From: Pseudonocardiales bacterium
GTDB taxonomy: Bacteria; Actinomycetota; Actinomycetes; Mycobacteriales; Jatrophihabitantaceae
DNA length: 36,694 bases
NCBI GenBank assembly: GCA_025966155.1
Contig: JAOPVO010000135.1
Location: 1-36,694, forward strand
Direction: 5' to 3'
Shown here: positions 34,695-36,694 of the stretch, in pieces
Layout of the letters: the number at the start of each line of letters is the position of its first letter
How positions within the stretch are numbered: position 1 is the first letter of the stretch
The notes under the pieces: model-generated
What the model saw: the letters and a program-made list of their open reading frames with translations, nothing else
Told to the model about the DNA's origin: nothing
Database searches by the model: none
Position numbers and translations under genes: made by a program

Positions 34695-35807
34695 ATGACC
34701 AGCGCACCGACCCGCCTGGGCGGCCTCCTCGAGCCCGCCCAACTCTCGTCCATGTCCCTGCGCAATCGCTTCGCAATGGCGCCGATGACCCGCGGCAAGT
34801 CCCCGGGCGGGGTGCCCAACGCCGAGAACGCCGAGTACTACCGTGCCCGGGCGGCCGGCGGAGTGGGCCTCATCATCACCGAGGGCACCTACGTCGATGA
34901 CCCGGCCGCGGGCAAGAGCGAGTCCGTTCCCCGCTTCCACGGCGAGGACAGCGCCGCCGGCTGGCGCACGGTCGTCGAGGGCGTCCACGCCGAGGGCGCG
35001 GCGATCATCCCGCAGCTCTGGCATGTCGGGGCCGAGCGCGGGGACGACGCGACGCTGAACGAGGGCCTGCCCGCCCGCTCCCCGTCGGGGCTGGCGCTGT
35101 CCGGCTCGGCGATGGGCGAGGCCATGACCACCGCCCAGATCGACCACGTCATCGGCGCGTTCGCCGACGCCGCGGCACTGGCGAAGTCGATTGGCTTCGA
35201 CGGCATCGAGCTGCACGGGGCGCACGGCTACCTGCTCGATGAGTTCCTCTGGGAGCGCACGAACCGCCGTGACGACGGCTACGGCGGCTCGCGCGCGGAC
35301 CGCACGGCGATGCCGGCCGAGCTGGTGCGCGCGGTGCGCGCCGCGGTCGGCCCCGACTTCCCGATCGTCTACCGGTACTCGCAGTGGAAGTCCGGCAACT
35401 TCTCCGCCACGCTGGCCGACAACCCAGGCGAGCTCGAGCACGTTCTGACGCCGCTGGTCGATGCCGGGGTCGATGTGTTCCATGTCTCGACCCGCCGGCA
35501 CTGGCTGCCCGGCTTCCCCGACGCCGCCGATGGCCACCCCGTCAAGGGCCTGGCCGGCTGGACGAAGGAGCTCACCGGCCGCCCGGTGATCACCGTGGGC
35601 GCGGTCGGCGTCGAGACCGTGTTCGTATCGAAGGGCCCGGCGCCCGAGGTGCCGATCGATGAGCGCCTGGACATCCTGCGCGAGCAGTACGAGCGCGGCG
35701 AGTTCGATGTGGTGGCACTGGGCCGCGCGCTGCTGGCCGACGCCGAGTGGGTCGCCAAGATGGCGTCGGGCCGCGCGGACAGCATCACGGTGTTCGGCAC
35801 CCGCTGA
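34695..35807 (+). CDS. Old Yellow Enzyme family NADH:flavin oxidoreductase
   Basis: MTSAPTRLGGLLEPAQLSSMSLRNRFAMAPMTRGKSPGGVPNAENAEYYRARAAGGVGLIITEGTYV...AIIPQLWHVGAE...FDGIELHGAHGYLLDEFLWERTNRRDDGYGGSRADR. Confidence 0.94.
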   Translation: MTSAPTRLGGLLEPAQLSSMSLRNRFAMAPMTRGKSPGGVPNAENAEYYRARAAGGVGLIITEGTYVDDPAAGKSESVPRFHGEDSAAGWRTVVEGVHAEGAAIIPQLWHVGAERGDDATLNEGLPARSPSGLALSGSAMGEAMTTAQIDHVIGAFADAAALAKSIGFDGIELHGAHGYLLDEFLWERTNRRDDGYGGSRADRTAMPAELVRAVRAAVGPDFPIVYRYSQWKSGNFSATLADNPGELEHVLTPLVDAGVDVFHVSTRRHWLPGFPDAADGHPVKGLAGWTKELTGRPVITVGAVGVETVFVSKGPAPEVPIDERLDILREQYERGEFDVVALGRALLADAEWVAKMASGRADSITVFGTR

Positions 35808-35818
35808 TCGCCGAACGT

Positions 35819-35857
35819 TTGGCCCGTTGACGTGAGCAGGTCCCGTCAACGTGCCAA
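35819..35857. terminator. Bidirectional terminator-type hairpin between convergent OYE and AKR genes
   Basis: TTGGC-C-CGTTGACG-N11-CGTCAACG-T-GCCAA. Confidence 0.75.
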
Positions 35858-35867
35858 GCGCTGGGTT

Positions 35868-36694
35868 CTACTTGTGGACGGTCGCCATGCCCCGGGGCGC
35901 GTAGCGCTCGCCGATCGCCACGCCGGCCGGGGCGATCGCGTCGATCGCGGCGAGGTCGTCGTCGCTCAGGGACAGGGAGAGCGCGCCGATATTCTCCTCG
36001 AGGTAGGAGATCCGGCGCGTCCCGGGGATCGGCACTATGTCCTCGCCCTGGGCCAGGACCCAGGCCAGCGCGAGCTGCGACGCGGTGGCGCCCTTGGCCT
36101 CGGCGAGCCCGGCCACGAGGTCGACCACGGCCAGGTTCTTGGCGAAGTTGCCGCCCTCGAACCGCGGGGAGCTCCGGCGGAAGTCGTCGGCGTCGAAGTC
36201 GTCGATCGAGCGGATCCGCCCGGACAGGAAGCCCCGGCCCAGCGGGGAGTACGGCACGAAGCCGATGCCGAGCTCCCGGACCGTGGCCAGCACGCCGTTG
36301 TCCTCGACATCGCGGGTGAACAGCGAGTACTCGGTCTGCAGCGCGGTGATCGGCTGGACGGCATGGGCCCGGCGGATCGTCTCCGGCGCGGCCTCGCTCA
36401 TCCCGACGTACCGGATCTTCCCGGCCGCGACGAGCTCGGCCAGCGTCCCGGAGGTGTCCTCGACGGGGACGTCCGGGTCGACGCGATGCTGGTAGTAGAG
36501 GTCGATCGTGTCGATGCCGAGGCGGGCCAGCGTGGCATCGACGGCTCCGCGCACGTACTCGGGCCGGCTGTTCACCCGCCCGGTCCGCTCGCCGTCCGGG
36601 CCGATCTCGTTGCCGAACTTCGTGGCGACGACAACCTCGTCGCGCCGCCCGGCAATGGCCTGGCCGACCAGTACCTCATTGGTCCACGGGCCGT
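35868..36694 (-). CDS. Aldo/keto reductase, 5' end beyond the right window edge
   Basis: ...[101 protein letters not shown]; frame stays open to the edge. Confidence 0.92.
   Translation of the reverse strand, partial: GPWTNEVLVGQAIAGRRDEVVVATKFGNEIGPDGERTGRVNSRPEYVRGAVDATLARLGIDTIDLYYQHRVDPDVPVEDTSGTLAELVAAGKIRYVGMSEAAPETIRRAHAVQPITALQTEYSLFTRDVEDNGVLATVRELGIGFVPYSPLGRGFLSGRIRSIDDFDADDFRRSSPRFEGGNFAKNLAVVDLVAGLAEAKGATASQLALAWVLAQGEDIVPIPGTRRISYLEENIGALSLSLSDDDLAAIDAIAPAGVAIGERYAPRGMATVHK

Noticed and set aside
1-36694. CRISPR arrays, tRNA or rRNA genes, integrase/transposase genes
   Set aside because: None seen on reading; no regularly spaced repeats, cloverleaf-like tRNA ends or mobile-element proteins among the ORFs.

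Overview
High-GC, actinobacterial-looking window dominated by an organosulfur-scavenging island (about 1-26 kb). It holds ten luciferase-like (LLM) flavin monooxygenases, a divergent FMN reductase, a glutathionyl-hydroquinone-reductase-like protein, a SufS-like cysteine desulfurase, one complete and one ATPase-less peptide/nickel-type ABC transporter, and a GNAT acetyltransferase. The main finding is regulatory. Three SAM-IV-type riboswitch aptamers (569-678 +, 15226-15338 -, 16844-16962 -) head three transcription units. Each is preceded by the same 23-bp partly palindromic operator, TTGTCTWG-N7-MYAGRCAW (497-519, 15383-15405, 16980-17002). One unit also has a 26-aa Cys-Arg-ending leader ORF (15108-15188), giving a proposed three-layer sulfur control: repressor operator, SAM aptamer, Cys-codon leader. 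By hand count, most proteins in the SAM-IV-headed units are almost free of Cys and Met, several having only the initiator Met. The neighbouring tandem array of four 'MFHMGWFL' LLM paralogs (17.0-22.3 kb) is Met-rich, so it looks like a different regulatory and evolutionary module, probably tied to a divergent GntR/UTRA pair at 26.3-27.9 kb. To the right are a Bcr/CflA-type efflux pump, a STAS/HATPase anti-sigma-type pair, an oleA-oleBC-oleD cluster (olefin or beta-lactone biosynthesis), an Old Yellow Enzyme and a partial aldo/keto reductase. All family calls come from reading translations and motifs; no database search was run.
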